Source: Actinernus sp. WN-2022
Lineage: Eukaryota; Cnidaria; Anthozoa; Actiniaria; Actinernidae
NCBI GenBank assembly: GCA_030867875.1
Contig: JAOWCC010000577.1
Span: forward strand, 89,137,740 to 89,201,739
Reading direction: 5' to 3'
Length of the DNA: 64,000 nucleotides
Shown here in pieces: positions 1 through 9,970 of this stretch. The position numbers were made by a program, and so were the translations under genes. Numbering within the stretch: the stretch's first letter is position 1; each line of letters opens with the position of its first letter. Under the pieces are notes generated by a model. It was not told the origin of the DNA and made no database searches. It was given only the letters and a program-made list of their open reading frames with translations.

Positions 1-555
1 CTCCCCAGAATGGAATTTTGTGAAGACTGATATCTTGCTTGGCGTCTGAACAGTTGCTGCAGCCCCCTATGACACATATATGATTTTTATTAATTTCGAT
101 TAAATATACACATTCTGTCCCAGTCCTTTTACAGTTTACGAAAGGGCTAACAGAGTAGTGTTTTCCAGTTAATACAGCCTATTTTGGCCAAGAAACTCGA
201 AGCAAAGGAAATCACTGTGCTAATCAATCTGTATCAGATTTGCAGGTCACATTCATTTCCTTTGTTTTTCCTTCATGAATTATTAATGATTTTTAGTGTT
301 GTTTTTTTACTGATAAAATTCCACTAGCATAATTTAGTGATGTTTTACTGATAACATTTGAACTGTACCGGAAACAAATTGGGGCTGCTGGCCAGTTTTT
401 TGATGTGGCTCTGTACTCTAAATTATACTGGTATATACAGAATACCAGCTGATCATAAAAAAGGCTAGTGGAATGCCTGAAATATCTGGTACATGTACAT
501 GTATTGTCAAGGTCTGTGCTAAATAGAGATCTGAGGCCAACCAAACAGAATCTAT
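1..555. other. Upstream intronic or intergenic DNA, no gene seen
   Basis: AT-rich sequence with no exon I can support. An exon ending with one leftover base must lie upstream of 1199 to feed the first visible exon of the gene at 1199-9023, but no convincing candidate is visible here, so it probably lies before the window. Confidence 0.5.
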
Positions 556-1139
556 CCTGGGTGCCAGAGGTTCTAGCCAAAGTTTAGGATTGACGAGACA
601 AACTTTAGGATCGATGAGAAGGCTGGGAGAACCTCTGGGCACGCGAAGTATGAATCTCTGTGACTTCCATGCCAGACTAATCCCTTTTGATTTACACCTG
701 AGAAACCTTTTTCTAGCAAATTGATTAAACCGGTTTTGTCCATGTAGGCTTAATTCCCAATGGATTATGAAAGGCCAACACTTTCGGACAGCTGAAATAA
801 ATTACACTTTCCTCTCCCAAGGGCCGAAGCACTACATAGAACAGGTCAGCTGGTTTAAATGGCCTTTAATTCGGCCGTTTGCTGGAGTGTTATAGAGCAC
901 GAGGGAACTCGTGCAAACTCCAGCGACGGAACGGGTAAACAATGGCGCCCTTGGAAACTGCTATGGCGTGATCCAATCACAGCAATCGTTACAATTGAAT
1001 TGGCTCTAGACCAATCAGAGGGTCAAATTCTGACTCAGACAGAGTCAGACATACTTCGCGTGCCCAGAGGTTCTCCCAGCCTTCTCGTCGATCCTAAACT
1101 TTGGCTTAGAGAGGGCAGTAGAACCTCTGGCACCCAGGG
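556..1139. mobile_element. TIR element (MITE-like), about 105-bp inverted arms
   Basis: The left arm (556-662) begins CCTGGGTGCCAGAGGTTCT. The right arm (1038-1139) ends with its reverse complement. Both arms share the block around TTTAGGATCGA and a CACGCGAAGTATG block. The left arm has a short internal duplication. No transposase is encoded. A short piece of the same terminus recurs at 2868-2886. A long frame running through the right part of this element into 1199-1566 is only partly real; the coding part starts at 1199. Confidence 0.6.
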
Positions 1140-1198
1140 TAAACAGAATCAAGATCATGACAAAAATGTTAATTACTTGACTGTTTATTTATGTACAG

Positions 1199-1534
1199 GT
1201 CAAGTAGTGATTGTTGTCACATCCAACAATGTTTTCAACAGTCAACCAGAGTCTGACACCCCTACAACATTCGCCCTGACAACTCTCCCAACCTCTCAGA
1301 TCACCAACATTCCACAGTCACACCTCGGCACACTAACATCAGGTAATCAAGCTGTGCTAATTGCACAGCAGGGAGAGCATGGCCCATACCTGGCACATAC
1401 ACCATCTGAGAACATTCTAACTGTATTGAATCCCAGCCTTCATGGGGCAGCGGTAGATGAAGGGGTGGTCCTTAGCATGATGACAGGCACTGGACAGATA
1501 ACAAATCCCGAGGCGACACACACACAACCTTCAG
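1199..1534 (+). CDS. Exon of the unidentified nuclear-type gene (first one in window)
   Basis: The acceptor is TATGTACAG at 1190-1198 and the donor is CAG|GTACCA at 1534/1535. The first two bases finish a codon begun in an upstream exon, and one base is left over at the end. It encodes 111 residues rich in Thr, Ser, Asn and hydrophobics, beginning QVVIVVTSNN. The open frame continues to 1566, but the phase match to the next exon supports splicing at 1534. Confidence 0.7.
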
Positions 1535-4500
1535 GTACCACTCACAGTGTTCAAGTGTCTATATAAAGCCCTTTTTTTTATCTTTAAAGTGCACCTAACA
1601 CCTTTTGCAATTTTTATACATCACAGACTGTGTATATTTTCTACATATCGATGTTGTTGTGATAGAAAGGCGCCATGGAGAATAATGCATTAATGAGGTG
1701 ACGTTAGATCAAGAATCGACCCAGGCTTTTTCTTACCCGGTCATGGGTCAGGAAAGGTCAAATTTTCACCATTTCAAACAAGCCTAGAACATAGAGTATT
1801 CTCTGTGAGCCAAAAAGTTATTTGCAGAAGTACTCAAAACCTTTCAAAGATTCATATGTATAAAAATTGCAAAAGGGATTAGGTGCACTTTAAAATCAGT
1901 TCTATACATCAGGTAAATAGGTGAATAGTAAAGTATTTCTTGATTTGAGTGTTGCGTGTATGAGTTATAGAGGTTTCTATTTCCATTATGCTAATTCGGT
2001 AATGTTGCAGGAGGCCAACAAAAGGTCATATCTTTCTCCTTGTGAATGAAACTATTTCTGATTTATACAAAATATTTGGTAAGATCACTGATATAAGGCC
2101 AAAATATAACATAACAGAGGTGAGAGGTAAAACACTTAACCACTGCGCTACCCTGGCTCCCCGTAAAAATGCCTAACAAAGCGTATTATTAACAGAATTG
2201 TTCATGTTTTTTTCAGTCCCAGAGCAGTTACTAGCCAGCCAAGCAGCTGTTGCAGCAATATTAAATGCAGCTGCAGGGACAGTAGTTGGAACAAGCGAAT
2301 CCAAGCCTGACCAATCGCAGGTCAGCAGCAGGGGAGAAGACGAAGAACCTCAAGCTAAGAGGCAGGCTGTAGGACTCGACCTGTCATCTCTTGTCAAGGA
2401 AGCTGTGTATGATCCACAACAGGTATTGAGTTTAGATTGCGTTTCTCATTATTCCGACCTAAATTCCAATCCTCAACGCAAAATAAATTATTTGGCATTG
2501 GAGGAGGAGGAGAGCGTTCGCAAGGGAAAATGGAAAAGACAAAGACGTATGCTCCTTTCCATACCAACTAGAAAAATCAAACCATAATTGAAAGACCTTG
2601 AAGAACTTTGTAAAAAGTTACAGATATATTTTAACAAACATTTTACTGACTTTTTCTGGCTCAATCCTGGTTTCTGGGAAACTACCCACCCATCCCTCCC
2701 TCCCTTAGATATGCATCGTTTTATTAATGATTAATGATTAATGATTGATCCCTTTTCCATAGTTCTTCATAGTCTGTAAATAGTTCGAATTTTCCAGTGA
2801 CCCTGGGTTGACACTATTTGCTGCGTTCCTCACTGTCTGCGCTTTGCGCCTTCCTTCGCGGAAATAGAATTTCTGGCACCCAGGGTAGCCTTCCCACCTT
2901 TCGTCAACTGATTATTTTGCCATGCTTCATTGTGCCAGTCTTTGTCTCAAGAAGAGAAGGCAAACTCCTAGTGTCTACAGGCGCGGATCCAGATTTTCGT
3001 TGTTGGGGGAGGGGAGAGGGGGCTAGGAAATTGCGTTTTTGGAAACTCAATTTCCTACTCCCCTCCCCCCTCGGTCGTTAAACCACCAACTCCGCGCCTG
3101 GTCTACACGAGTCTCGATCGCAAAATTGATTCGCATTTATGCCATTAAGTAAAACCTTTTCGTCCTTGTAGAACTAGCAAAAATACGCTCATAACCCACA
3201 TTTTGGAATATTAGAGTATTTCCTAACCGAGCTGTACGCCAATGAATGCATGGTAATTTTATGTAACTGTGTATGCAGCCACCATGTTGGTGTTCCGTTT
3301 TGCGGCCTCGAGAGCTTAGAAGAAATTAAGCTGATTGTAATTGTCACTAGTATTATTAGTTTTCACTTTATATCTGTTAAGTATTCAACGCAGATGAATT
3401 TCCAGGCTCAAACATCGTTAATAGAGTAGAATGGTTAGAAAACCCGGCAAACGTTTTAGATATTATTAACTATGTCAGTAATTACATGTAAATTTTATAT
3501 TATATCATATATACCGTAACCGTGCTTCAAGTAGATTTTTTAAATTTCTGTATTATCACAATTTTTTAATTAATATTAATGTTAAGAATTTTTAGAGTTT
3601 TAATAGATATATAATTATGATTTGTTAATTTCTGTTATTTTTATACACGACCCCACAAGCAGTGATGCTTAAACTTCTATCGTGTTTAAATAAAGATTGT
3701 TGTATTGTAAACTTCAAAGGGGCTAACAAAGGCGCTGCGATTTATGTTGGAAGGGGTAAGACAAAATATTGTGCACGGTCATAGTTCATTAGCGTCCCCT
3801 GAACGACTGAACCCACACGTTTCTATTGGCTGATTGATTAACAGATTCCAATATCTATTGTGTTTTGTGCACGGTCACAGTTGAGAAAAGCGAACAAAGA
3901 CCTTTATAAAATATTTTAGATAGTATGCGTATTATGATTGGCTGATAACCATGTTTTCATTAGCCTGTGCAAACATGGAAATAGTGTCACACCATAAGAC
4001 AAGTGCTCTTTTATGAAAAGAATTATGCTGCGGTCTCGTGTTTGTTCTGCTCTCGAATTCTCCCAAACTTACCTCGGTTTGCATGAGCCTGTGCAAACAC
4101 GGCAGATCTGTTTCATTTCTTAAATAACAAAGAAGGTCACTGGGTTTCATAACCATTCCATTCTATTAACTATGCCTCAAATGATAAATTGTCACGAATA
4201 TATTGATGTTTATGCCCTTCGATAACACGCTGAGCCAGGCTGTCAAAATACTGAGAATTATTGAACTCCGGAACAAAACACCCTATAGACGTGAAATTTT
4301 ACGTGAAGGCTTTTATTAACGCTCTCTAGAATATATCATAAGGGACAATTTTGTAGGATGTAAGCCTGGTTCACACTAGTGATGCAAGTGTAAGCGCAAG
4401 ATACGTACGCAGACGCAGTGCCGTAAGTTTAAGATAAGAACAAGTACCGCTAATGATCAACGGAGTATTACATATGTTGCTTGCGCTTATGTTTGCGTCG

Positions 4501-7500
4501 CTGGTGTGAACCAGAATTTATAGTTTAGATTTTTGATGACGTCGCATGCAAACCTACCCCAGCGGTTACATTTTAAATACAAGAAGGAAAAACGTATTTA
4601 GTGTTGCAAACTGTAATCAAAGCAACTTTAAGTTGGCTCGAAGGTGTATTTGTCCTAGGGGAGCCGGGGTGGTGCAGTGGTTAAGCACTTCACATCTCAC
4701 CTCTGTGGCCCGGGTTCGATTCCCGGACGCGGCGCCATATGTGAGTTGAGTTTGTTGGTATCTCGCCCATTCCCAGAGGGTTTTTCTCCGGGTTCTTCGG
4801 TTTTCCCCCCAACGCAAAAATCAACAGTCTAAATTCCAATTCTATCTGTGAATTATAGCCACGGCTTTGATCAGCCCCCATGGTCGTTTCAGGTCTCGTT
4901 AAAAATTCCGTATTCCGTTTCTGTATGCAATATGTGCACGTTTTTTTGCGGGTTTCTCCGCAAGGCATGGAACTGAAAAACGAAAGCGTCTTAATGAGTT
5001 CAAATTATTTTCCGCGTACATTTGCAACACCTCTAAACTGCATGGGTTGCCTTAAATAACGGTTCTAAATTAACTGACCTCAAATAACGAGAATTGTCTT
5101 TTCATGAAACCTCTGGCAGCACTTGAGATGCTGGTACAGGAGGTAGTTTTCTTGGAAATTGCAACGCAATCTTTACCAGAGAAAGTCATTGCAAGTTGCT
5201 GTGGGGTGTCGGACGTTCGTAACTTTGTGCGCAACTTGCACTGCGATCGAATTTTAGCCAGCGTTGCGCTGCGAACAGTAGAAGATGGTTCAGCCTTCCC
5301 TGCAACTCGTCTCGCAAACAAAGAGGGGTGTCCTTGATCAGTATAATTTATATTGGTGGACGAGTCACCGTTCGCCTCGTTTTCGTGTGGACTTGATATA
5401 TTCAAAATGGCGGAGGGAACTGTAGGCCAGAGAATCGCTCACTCATTCTGATTGGCTAAAATACATAGATTAGCAGTGGTTTTGAAATTTAAAAAATTGA
5501 CAGCAATAGTCCAGTTTCGTATTCGAAAATCACCGCTGGATGCGATGACTACAGACGCATGTACGCAGGGTAGCCTCATTCTGAAGTTAAACATTCATAA
5601 ATACCAGCGAGAAGGTGGGCTATTCACAACTCTGCGTATTGTTGTAGTTTCGCGTTTTGTACCTTCTCGCTGGTATTATGAATGTTTAACTTCAGAATGA
5701 GGCTAACCCTGCGTACATGCGTCTGCAGTCATCGCATTCAGCGGTAATTTTCGAATACGAAACTGGAGTATTGCGTGACGATGGATGTTTAGTATAGTGG
5801 TTGCGTGGGTAAGATCTTGTTTATTGACCGGTAAGGTTTTTTTTATGGTTCAGGATAGGATGTTAGTTCATATTGTCATTTCATGAATTCTTTATTAAGT
5901 GAGCGATTCCTCTCCTTAGGAGCTCGTACTGTGAGCGGGACTATTGCAAATTCTCATTAAAACATCCGATTCCTTTGAAACTGAATTTTCAGAAAACGCA
6001 TTTGATTGGCTAGTATGCCTAATTATCATATACGAGCCAATCAAATGACACGACCAGATCCTGGCTGCATAACGTCACCAGAATGGATTTTTTGGCCTCG
6101 AATCGCAGACGGTCTCTATCGGGGGATGCATTTTGACTGTGGCTCCCGATGCGAGACGGCTGTATTCACAGGCTATTCTGCAGCTTGTATCGCATTTCGT
6201 TACAAGTTGCAAGAAAATTTGCCTCGTGGAACAGCTAGTTAACTTCGTGAACTATGATTGATCAATTTGCGGTCCAGAACTTCCCGCGTTTAAAGGGGAC
6301 TGTCGCACTTAAAGTGCCTATGAAGCTTATTTTATTATTTTAGATATCAATTCTACATCAAGTGAATAGTAGAATGGTACAATATATCTTGCTTTGAATG
6401 CTGTGCCGCTGAGTTAAGGAGGTTTTAATATCCAAAATGCTAATTACATGACGTCAGGGGAGGTATCTGCAATCACTTCTTAGTGGTTGTGAATGGGCGT
6501 TTCTACTGAAATAGAAAAACAAATTTCTAAAATCATTTTATTTCAAACATGGGTATAACACTGATAATTTAAAAAAATGGTTTAATAGGAGATATTGTAG
6601 TTGAGTCTACGAATAGCAGTTTCAGCGGTATTGACCCGAACGCCTCACTTCAATGTAATGAAGCGCTATTCAAACTGTGTATCTAAATTAGTCGTGCTTG
6701 TTTAGGAGGGTGTTGGTGTCGTGTAAGAATGATGGTTTCAATGGCGCTTCATTACATTGAAGTGAGGCGTTTGGGTCAATACCGCTGAAACTGCTACTCG
6801 TAGACTCAACTACAATATCTCCTATTGTAACAACAAAAATTGTATAATAATTGATGCCTCCCCTGACGTCATGTAATTAGCATTTTGGATATTAAAACCT
6901 CCTTAACTCAGCGGCACAGCATTCAAAGCAAGATATATTGTACCATTCTACTATTCACTTGATGTAGAATTGATATCTAAAATAAAAAAATAGGCTTCAT
7001 AGGCACTTTAAGCTTTCGCACGACGAAAGACAAGAATAACTACTCAGATTAGCAGAGTATGCTCTTAAGAAAATGTGAGACAATGTTGATGAAGCACGCC
7101 GGGCACAAATGACCGTAAAAAGGCCGAGATTGAGTGTGCACAAAAAAGTAAAATTAACACCATTTCTCTTCATCTACTCTAAATTTGAAGAAATTTTGGC
7201 AGATTGGTTTAGCTTCAAGCATAAATCAGATAAATCACTATAAAATATAGCACTAAAGAAATGACTTCTGAGTGTTAGGCAAATTTGTTTCATAGATATA
7301 ATTTCAAAAATTCAGATAACGTCTCCAAATATATTTATGACGTCATAATGACGTTACAAAGGCTTCAATATCTGATATTACGGTTGCATCTACGATCTTA
7401 TGAATAGCAGTTGCAGCGGTATTGGCCAAAAAAGCCTCTTTGTATTGCCCCGAACACCTCACTTCAATGTAATGAAGCACAATTCAAACTGTATCTAAAT

Positions 7501-9023
7501 TAGTCGTGCTTGTTTAAGAGGTGTTGGTGTCGTGCAATAATGATGATTTCAATGGCGCTTCATTGCATCGAAGTGAGGCGTTCGGGTCAATACCGCTGAA
7601 ACTGCTATTCGTAGAATCAACCGTAATATCAGCTAATAATTCTAAGCTGTTATACTAAACAAAAATCAAAATTCTAAAAATAATTTTATTTCTAAAGAGT
7701 TTTGTTATTGCGCAAAATATGATGCACCAGTATTTCGAACTCTAAAAGTTAAAACGGGAGATATTTTCTTAAATGGTTTTATGCAGGAGCTCGTTACTAC
7801 CAAAATTTAAAATTGAATAAATTTAGTTCACCAAACCAATCGAGAACGGGTTTTCGATTCCTTCATTCTCATGAGCAAGAGATTAAAAAAGATATAATAA
7901 AACGTTTTTAGAGGTAATTATAAATTATAAAAAACCTATTAGAAATGGATAAATGACGTCGTCATGACGTCATAATGACTACATTAGCCTAACATTTACA
8001 CACCTACCAAAATTCATTCCTCTATGTCGAAAACTTTTTAAAATATAGCAACTGCAGCCTTTTTACGGTCATTTGTGCCATCGTGATGGATGGCAAACAT
8101 TGGGGTGGATGAAAATTACTGTTTTTAAGAAAAATTTAGAGCAACTCAAGTTTCTATAATAAGCTTTTGTAATCCACTATAATCTTTGCAATCCTCTATC
8201 GAAAAAAGCTTGAAGAGCATATCAGGACATTCACATGCTCTTCTATCTCAGGGTTCTATTTCTGTAGTTTTGTTTAAAAGAAACTTGGAGATTCAATTCG
8301 ATCGACAGTGCCCCTTTACTTAAATGCTGTTTATTCTTATGCTCTTTTTCCTAGATGGCAGAAGTAGGGATGTCCCATGCGCATGTGATCCAGCGACACA
8401 TGACAACTGCGCAGCTGACTGCGGCGTTACAAGCTCAATCAAACGCTACTATAAACACCGTACCCATCGCGTACCAAAGCACTGAAAATGGTAAAGAGGA
8501 CAACCAAGTGGTTACCATGGAGATACAGCAGCTCCCGGGAACAGGGCGGGGAAGTGCGCCCGAGTCATCGACAGCCGGGATTTTAGAGGGTGGTTACCAG
8601 GTTGTTGATATTTCAGCAGCCAGTACACCACAGCTATCCCAGAGTAGTATCGATGTTAGGGATTTGGAAACCGTTACCATGACAACCGCGCAATTGATGG
8701 CTACGTTCTCCATGCCTAAGTTTGCAAAGCCGGCAACGACGGAACCGATGACATCATCCATGACGCATGCGCAGTTCAGCAGAAGCTCGCTTCAAAGCCA
8801 AGCCATTAATAATGGTTCATCTGAAATATCTGAACTGCGTCTGAATATAGGACAGGCTGAAACAGAGAGCGACAAAGCTGTGCACGTTGATCCATTCCAG
8901 TCCGGTGCAGATAATCAAGAAACTACTGTCGACGGCTCCATGGAACGTGAACTGAACTATAGTCCAGCACAAGCTTCGAATAGAATGGAAGCTGCGGAAG
9001 CTGACGAGAATTTTAATGAATAA
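1199..9023 (+). CDS. Unidentified Thr/Gln/Ala-rich, probably nuclear protein; 3' part of gene, three exons
   Basis: Spliced coding region join(1199-1534, 2217-2422, 8355-9023), about 402 residues plus missing N-terminal exons. Seen: each exon is bordered by AG and GT, and phases agree (1|2 at the first junction, where G plus TC makes Val; 0 at the second). The stop is TAA at 9021-9023. The protein is rich in Thr, Ser, Gln and Ala and has no signal peptide or membrane segment. It has an acidic then basic patch (EDEEPQAKRQ) that could be a weak nuclear localisation signal, and an Ala-rich stretch (SQAAVAAILNAAA). A motif M-T-[TH]-A-Q-[LF] occurs three times in the last exon (residues 16, 109 and 136 of that exon). 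Inference: low-complexity activation-type region of a transcription regulator. I do not recognise the family; the DNA-binding or catalytic part, if any, would be upstream. Confidence 0.72.
1583..1894. mobile_element. MITE, about 310 bp, TIR with AAAGTGCACCTAA ends
   Basis: Inverted ends at 1586-1620 and 1856-1891 share AAAGTGCACCTAA plus TTGCAATTTTTATAC, each flanked by TTTAAA. The middle carries no open frame. It lies in the intron between the first two visible exons. Confidence 0.7.
2112..2163 (-). mobile_element. Truncated tRNA-derived SINE head (family 1)
   Basis: On the minus strand the sequence matches the head of the SINE at 4661: GGGGAGCCAGGGTAGCGCAG followed by TGGTTAAG. The A-box-like TAGCGCAGTGG is complementary to 2140-2150. 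The B box and body are missing, so this is a 5' fragment. Confidence 0.55.
2217..2422 (+). CDS. Exon of the unidentified nuclear-type gene (second in window)
   Basis: The acceptor has a strong T-rich tract ending TTTTTTTCAG at 2207-2216. The donor is CAACAG|GTATTG at 2422/2423. It encodes an Ala-rich segment, then an acidic/basic patch, then LDLSSLVKEAVYDPQQ. It ends in phase 0, matching the exon at 8355 across a 5.9-kb intron. The reading frame stays open past 2422 but loses protein-like composition. Confidence 0.72.
2979..3100. mobile_element. Short hAT-like MITE, 122 bp, with GTCTAC target duplication
   Basis: The ends are AGGCGCGG and CCGCGCCT, with GTCTAC on both sides (2973-2978 and 3101-3106). 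The interior is a purine/pyrimidine hairpin: GGAGGGGAGAGGGGGC then AATTTCCTACTCCCCTCC. hAT superfamily membership is inferred from CAGG-type ends only. Confidence 0.6.
3413..4174. mobile_element. TIR element (about 760 bp), same family as 42692-42974, with a LINE 3' end inserted
   Basis: The left end carries GTTAATAGAGTAGAATGG and the right end CCATTCTATTAACTATG, an inverted pair. Inner sequence (3713-3870), including GGCGCTGCGATTTATG, TTGTGCACGGTCATAGTTC and ACACGTTTCTATTGGCTG, recurs in reverse orientation at 42760-42930. The segment 3469-3713 is foreign to that family and ends like a retroposon 3' end. Confidence 0.65.
3469..3713 (+). mobile_element. LINE 3'-end fragment (3' UTR and tail)
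   Basis: AT-rich sequence ending AATAAAGATTGTTGTATTGTA, typical of a non-LTR retrotransposon 3' terminus with a TTGTA-like tail. It has no coding part. It lies inside the TIR element 3413-4174. Confidence 0.45.
4365..4514. mobile_element. Hairpin MITE, 150 bp, CCTGGTTCACACTAGTGATG ends
   Basis: Left arm 4366-4400 (CTGGTTCACACTAGTGATGC, then AAGTGTAAGCGCAAG) pairs with right arm 4478-4513 with a few mismatches. No coding capacity. Confidence 0.75.
4661..4910 (+). mobile_element. tRNA-derived SINE, family 1, near full length
   Basis: The head (4661-4736) is tRNA-like. The polymerase III A box TGGTGCAGTGG is at 4670-4680 and the B box GGTTCGATTCC at 4713-4723. It is followed by a body (GGTATCTCGCCCATTCCCAG, TTTTTCTCCGGGTTCTTCGG) and a 3' block around TTGATCAGCCCC and GTTTCAGGTCTCGTTA. 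Other copies or pieces lie at 2112, 15797, 17145, 48371 and 57815. The fused body makes it a retroposon rather than a tRNA gene. Confidence 0.82.
5070..5412. repeat. Dispersed repeat piece; 5345-5412 recurs inverted at 9062-9124
   Basis: The block running from CGAGTCACCGTTCGCC to ATTCAAAATGGCGGAGG (5353-5414) is the reverse complement of 9062-9120 with a small internal difference. A 111-codon minus frame (5070-5405) crosses it. I do not recognise the protein and it may be repeat-derived. Confidence 0.5.
5503..5774. mobile_element. Palindromic MITE, CCAGTTTCGTATTCGA ends (copy 1)
   Basis: Arms 5511-5625 and 5660-5766 are nearly perfect reverse complements: CCAGTTTCGTATTCGAAAAT at the tip, then AGACGCATGTACGCAGG and AGCCTCATTCTGAAG further in. 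The first bases outside (GCAATAGT / AGTATTGC) extend the TIR with one mismatch. A shorter copy is at 11655-11868. Confidence 0.82.
6308..7012. mobile_element. Long-TIR element, 705 bp, about 170-bp arms
   Basis: Left arm from 6308 (CTTAAAGTGCCTATGAAGCT) through TGACGTCAGGGGAGG pairs almost perfectly with 6855-7012. Its middle contains a second, independent palindrome (6588-6824). No open frame of note. Confidence 0.85.
6588..6824. repeat. Inner palindrome (copy A)
   Basis: Inverted arms: GATATTGTAGTTGAGTCTAC, then GCAGTTTCAGCGGTATTGAC and CCTCACTTCAATGTAATGAA, mirrored at the right. The loop holds AAATTAGTCGTGCTTGTTTA. A diverged copy is at 7368-7640 in a different host element. Confidence 0.82.
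7102..8079. mobile_element. TIR element, 978 bp, GGCACAAATGACCGTAAAAA ends
   Basis: Terminal 23-bp perfect inverted repeat (7102-7124 / 8057-8079). The inner flanks also share TGACGTCATAATGAC near 7337 and 7965. The centre contains palindrome copy B (7368-7640). No transposase frame. Confidence 0.8.
7368..7640. repeat. Inner palindrome (copy B), diverged
   Basis: Same arms and loop as 6588-6824 (CACCTCACTTCAATGTAATG, AAATTAGTCGTGCTTGTTTA, CGGGTCAATACCGCTGAAAC), with an extra ~20-bp segment in the left arm. Confidence 0.78.
8355..9023 (+). CDS. Last exon of the unidentified nuclear-type gene
   Basis: The acceptor CTCTTTTTCCTAG ends at 8354; the exon opens on ATG in phase 0 and runs to TAA at 9021-9023 (222 residues). 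It is Ser/Thr/Gln-rich with an acidic tail (EAAEADENFNE). It holds three copies of M-T-[TH]-A-Q-[LF] at residues 16-21, 109-114 and 136-141. An AATAAA at 9019-9024 overlaps the stop and is probably not the poly(A) signal. An alternative reading as a separate gene starting at 8355 is possible, but the splice phase fits the upstream exon. Confidence 0.75.
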   Translation: MAEVGMSHAHVIQRHMTTAQLTAALQAQSNATINTVPIAYQSTENGKEDNQVVTMEIQQLPGTGRGSAPESSTAGILEGGYQVVDISAASTPQLSQSSIDVRDLETVTMTTAQLMATFSMPKFAKPATTEPMTSSMTHAQFSRSSLQSQAINNGSSEISELRLNIGQAETESDKAVHVDPFQSGADNQETTVDGSMERELNYSPAQASNRMEAAEADENFNE

Positions 9024-9061
9024 ATTTGCTATGTACCTTGTAGGAAAAAAACTAAACACCC

Positions 9062-9124
9062 GTCCGCCATTTTGAATATTTCATGAAAGCGCTCATGAAA
9101 ACGAGGCGAACGGTGATTCGTCCG
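9062..9124. repeat. Inverted partner of 5345-5412
   Basis: Contains CGTCCGCCATTTTGAATAT and AAAACGAGGCGAACGGTGA, the reverse complement of 5350-5412. The GCCATTTT core resembles a YY1 site, but nothing else indicates a promoter. Confidence 0.55.
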
Positions 9125-9399
9125 CGGATAAAAAAGAAGCAAGAGAATTATATTTAAAACAAATCGCGAGATTCGCTGTACAATCGTGTAATATTTCTAT
9201 GTACAGTACTTTGACTCGTGGTGTCGCTCGAGTCAATTCGCAACGTTTCCATGCAGTTTTATCACGTTACATGACAATGCCGAAGGAACTGAGGGGGAGT
9301 ATTGAGACTTGACAGTTTTAAATGGCCTCCTTAGGCCCTTTCTAATGGGCTTTTTGCAGATACGATCACTGATGGCAAAAAGTATCCGAGTTCATCATT

Positions 9400-9560
9400 A
9401 CGAAACTTGTACGAGATCGGTAGTGTTATTAGCAAAATGTGTTCGCAAATGCTAGTTTTCACCTAGTCGATTGCCGAACTTTCTGAAACTGCGTCTGGAA
9501 GATTGTTTGCCATCCTGTCAAGCCATCCATGGGATCACGAGCTCAATTCATTCGCTATTG
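9400..9560. repeat. Dispersed repeat, related to 21545-21735
   Basis: Both copies share TTGTACGAGATCGG, GATTGTTTGCCA and CATGGGATCACGAGCTCA in the same order and spacing. A short ACCAATCTCGTACAAGTGC block at 47837 and 50350 is the reverse of one end. Confidence 0.6.
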
Positions 9561-9681
9561 AAGTGATATATCAGCACGCGACTGTTAGCTGCAAAAAGGT
9601 CTATTCCTTGTAGTTAATTACCATTATTCTCAATGAAATTCATAATGCGTGTTAACGAAGTTGTCACATCTTGTGTCCGGC

Positions 9682-9770
9682 TGTTTTACCGGAAGTCGGC
9701 TGGCGCGCTTCAATCTTCTGTGCATGTGCGGGACGAGTTAGATTGAAGCGCGATAGCTGACTTCCGGTCA
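9682..9770. repeat. Imperfect hairpin
   Basis: ACCGGAAGTCGGCTGGCGCG plus CTTCAATCT at left pairs with AGATTGAAGCGCGATAGCTG plus ACTTCCGGT at right. A short MITE-like foldback without coding capacity. Confidence 0.6.
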
Positions 9771-9796
9771 AGCTACGTCTCTAGCAAGTCCTACGG

Positions 9797-9970
9797 TAAC
9801 TGAGACCATAAGGTAAGCGGACAGCTCTGTTTACGGACGCCTTGACAACACCCCGTTCATAAATATTCGTCAGTCAAATTCTGTAGCTTTCTCGTTCCCG
9901 TAAGCGGATAGCTCCAGTTACGGACACCTTTACTGCTTTCTGAGGTGTCCGCTTATGGGAGCTTCGACTG
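9797..9970. repeat. TIR-like repeat built on TAAGCGGACAGCTC
   Basis: GTAAGCGGACAGCTCTGTTT at the left, a second GTAAGCGGATAGCTCCAGTT at 9899, and inverted GTCCGCTTATGGGAGCTTCG at the right end. Probably a fragmented MITE. Confidence 0.5.

Larger units (their letters stand above)
6290..8322. mobile_element. Outer repeat element split by two later TIR insertions
   Basis: The ends are AAAGGGGACTGTCGCA near 6292 and CGACAGTGCCCCTTTA near 8302-8317. Pieces 7016-7080 and 8080-8320 match, in reverse order, a separate copy at 28411-28760. That copy lacks the intervening DNA, so 6308-7012 and 7102-8079 are insertions into this element. The whole lies in the 5.9-kb intron before the last exon of the upstream gene. 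Confidence 0.6.

Noticed and set aside
859..1198. N-terminal coding extension of the 859-1566 frame
   Set aside because: This part overlaps a TIR element arm and is separated from the protein-like part by a good splice acceptor at 1198.
4661..4736. Functional tRNA gene
   Set aside because: A and B boxes are present, but the sequence continues into a repeated body and several copies with the same body exist; it is a SINE head.
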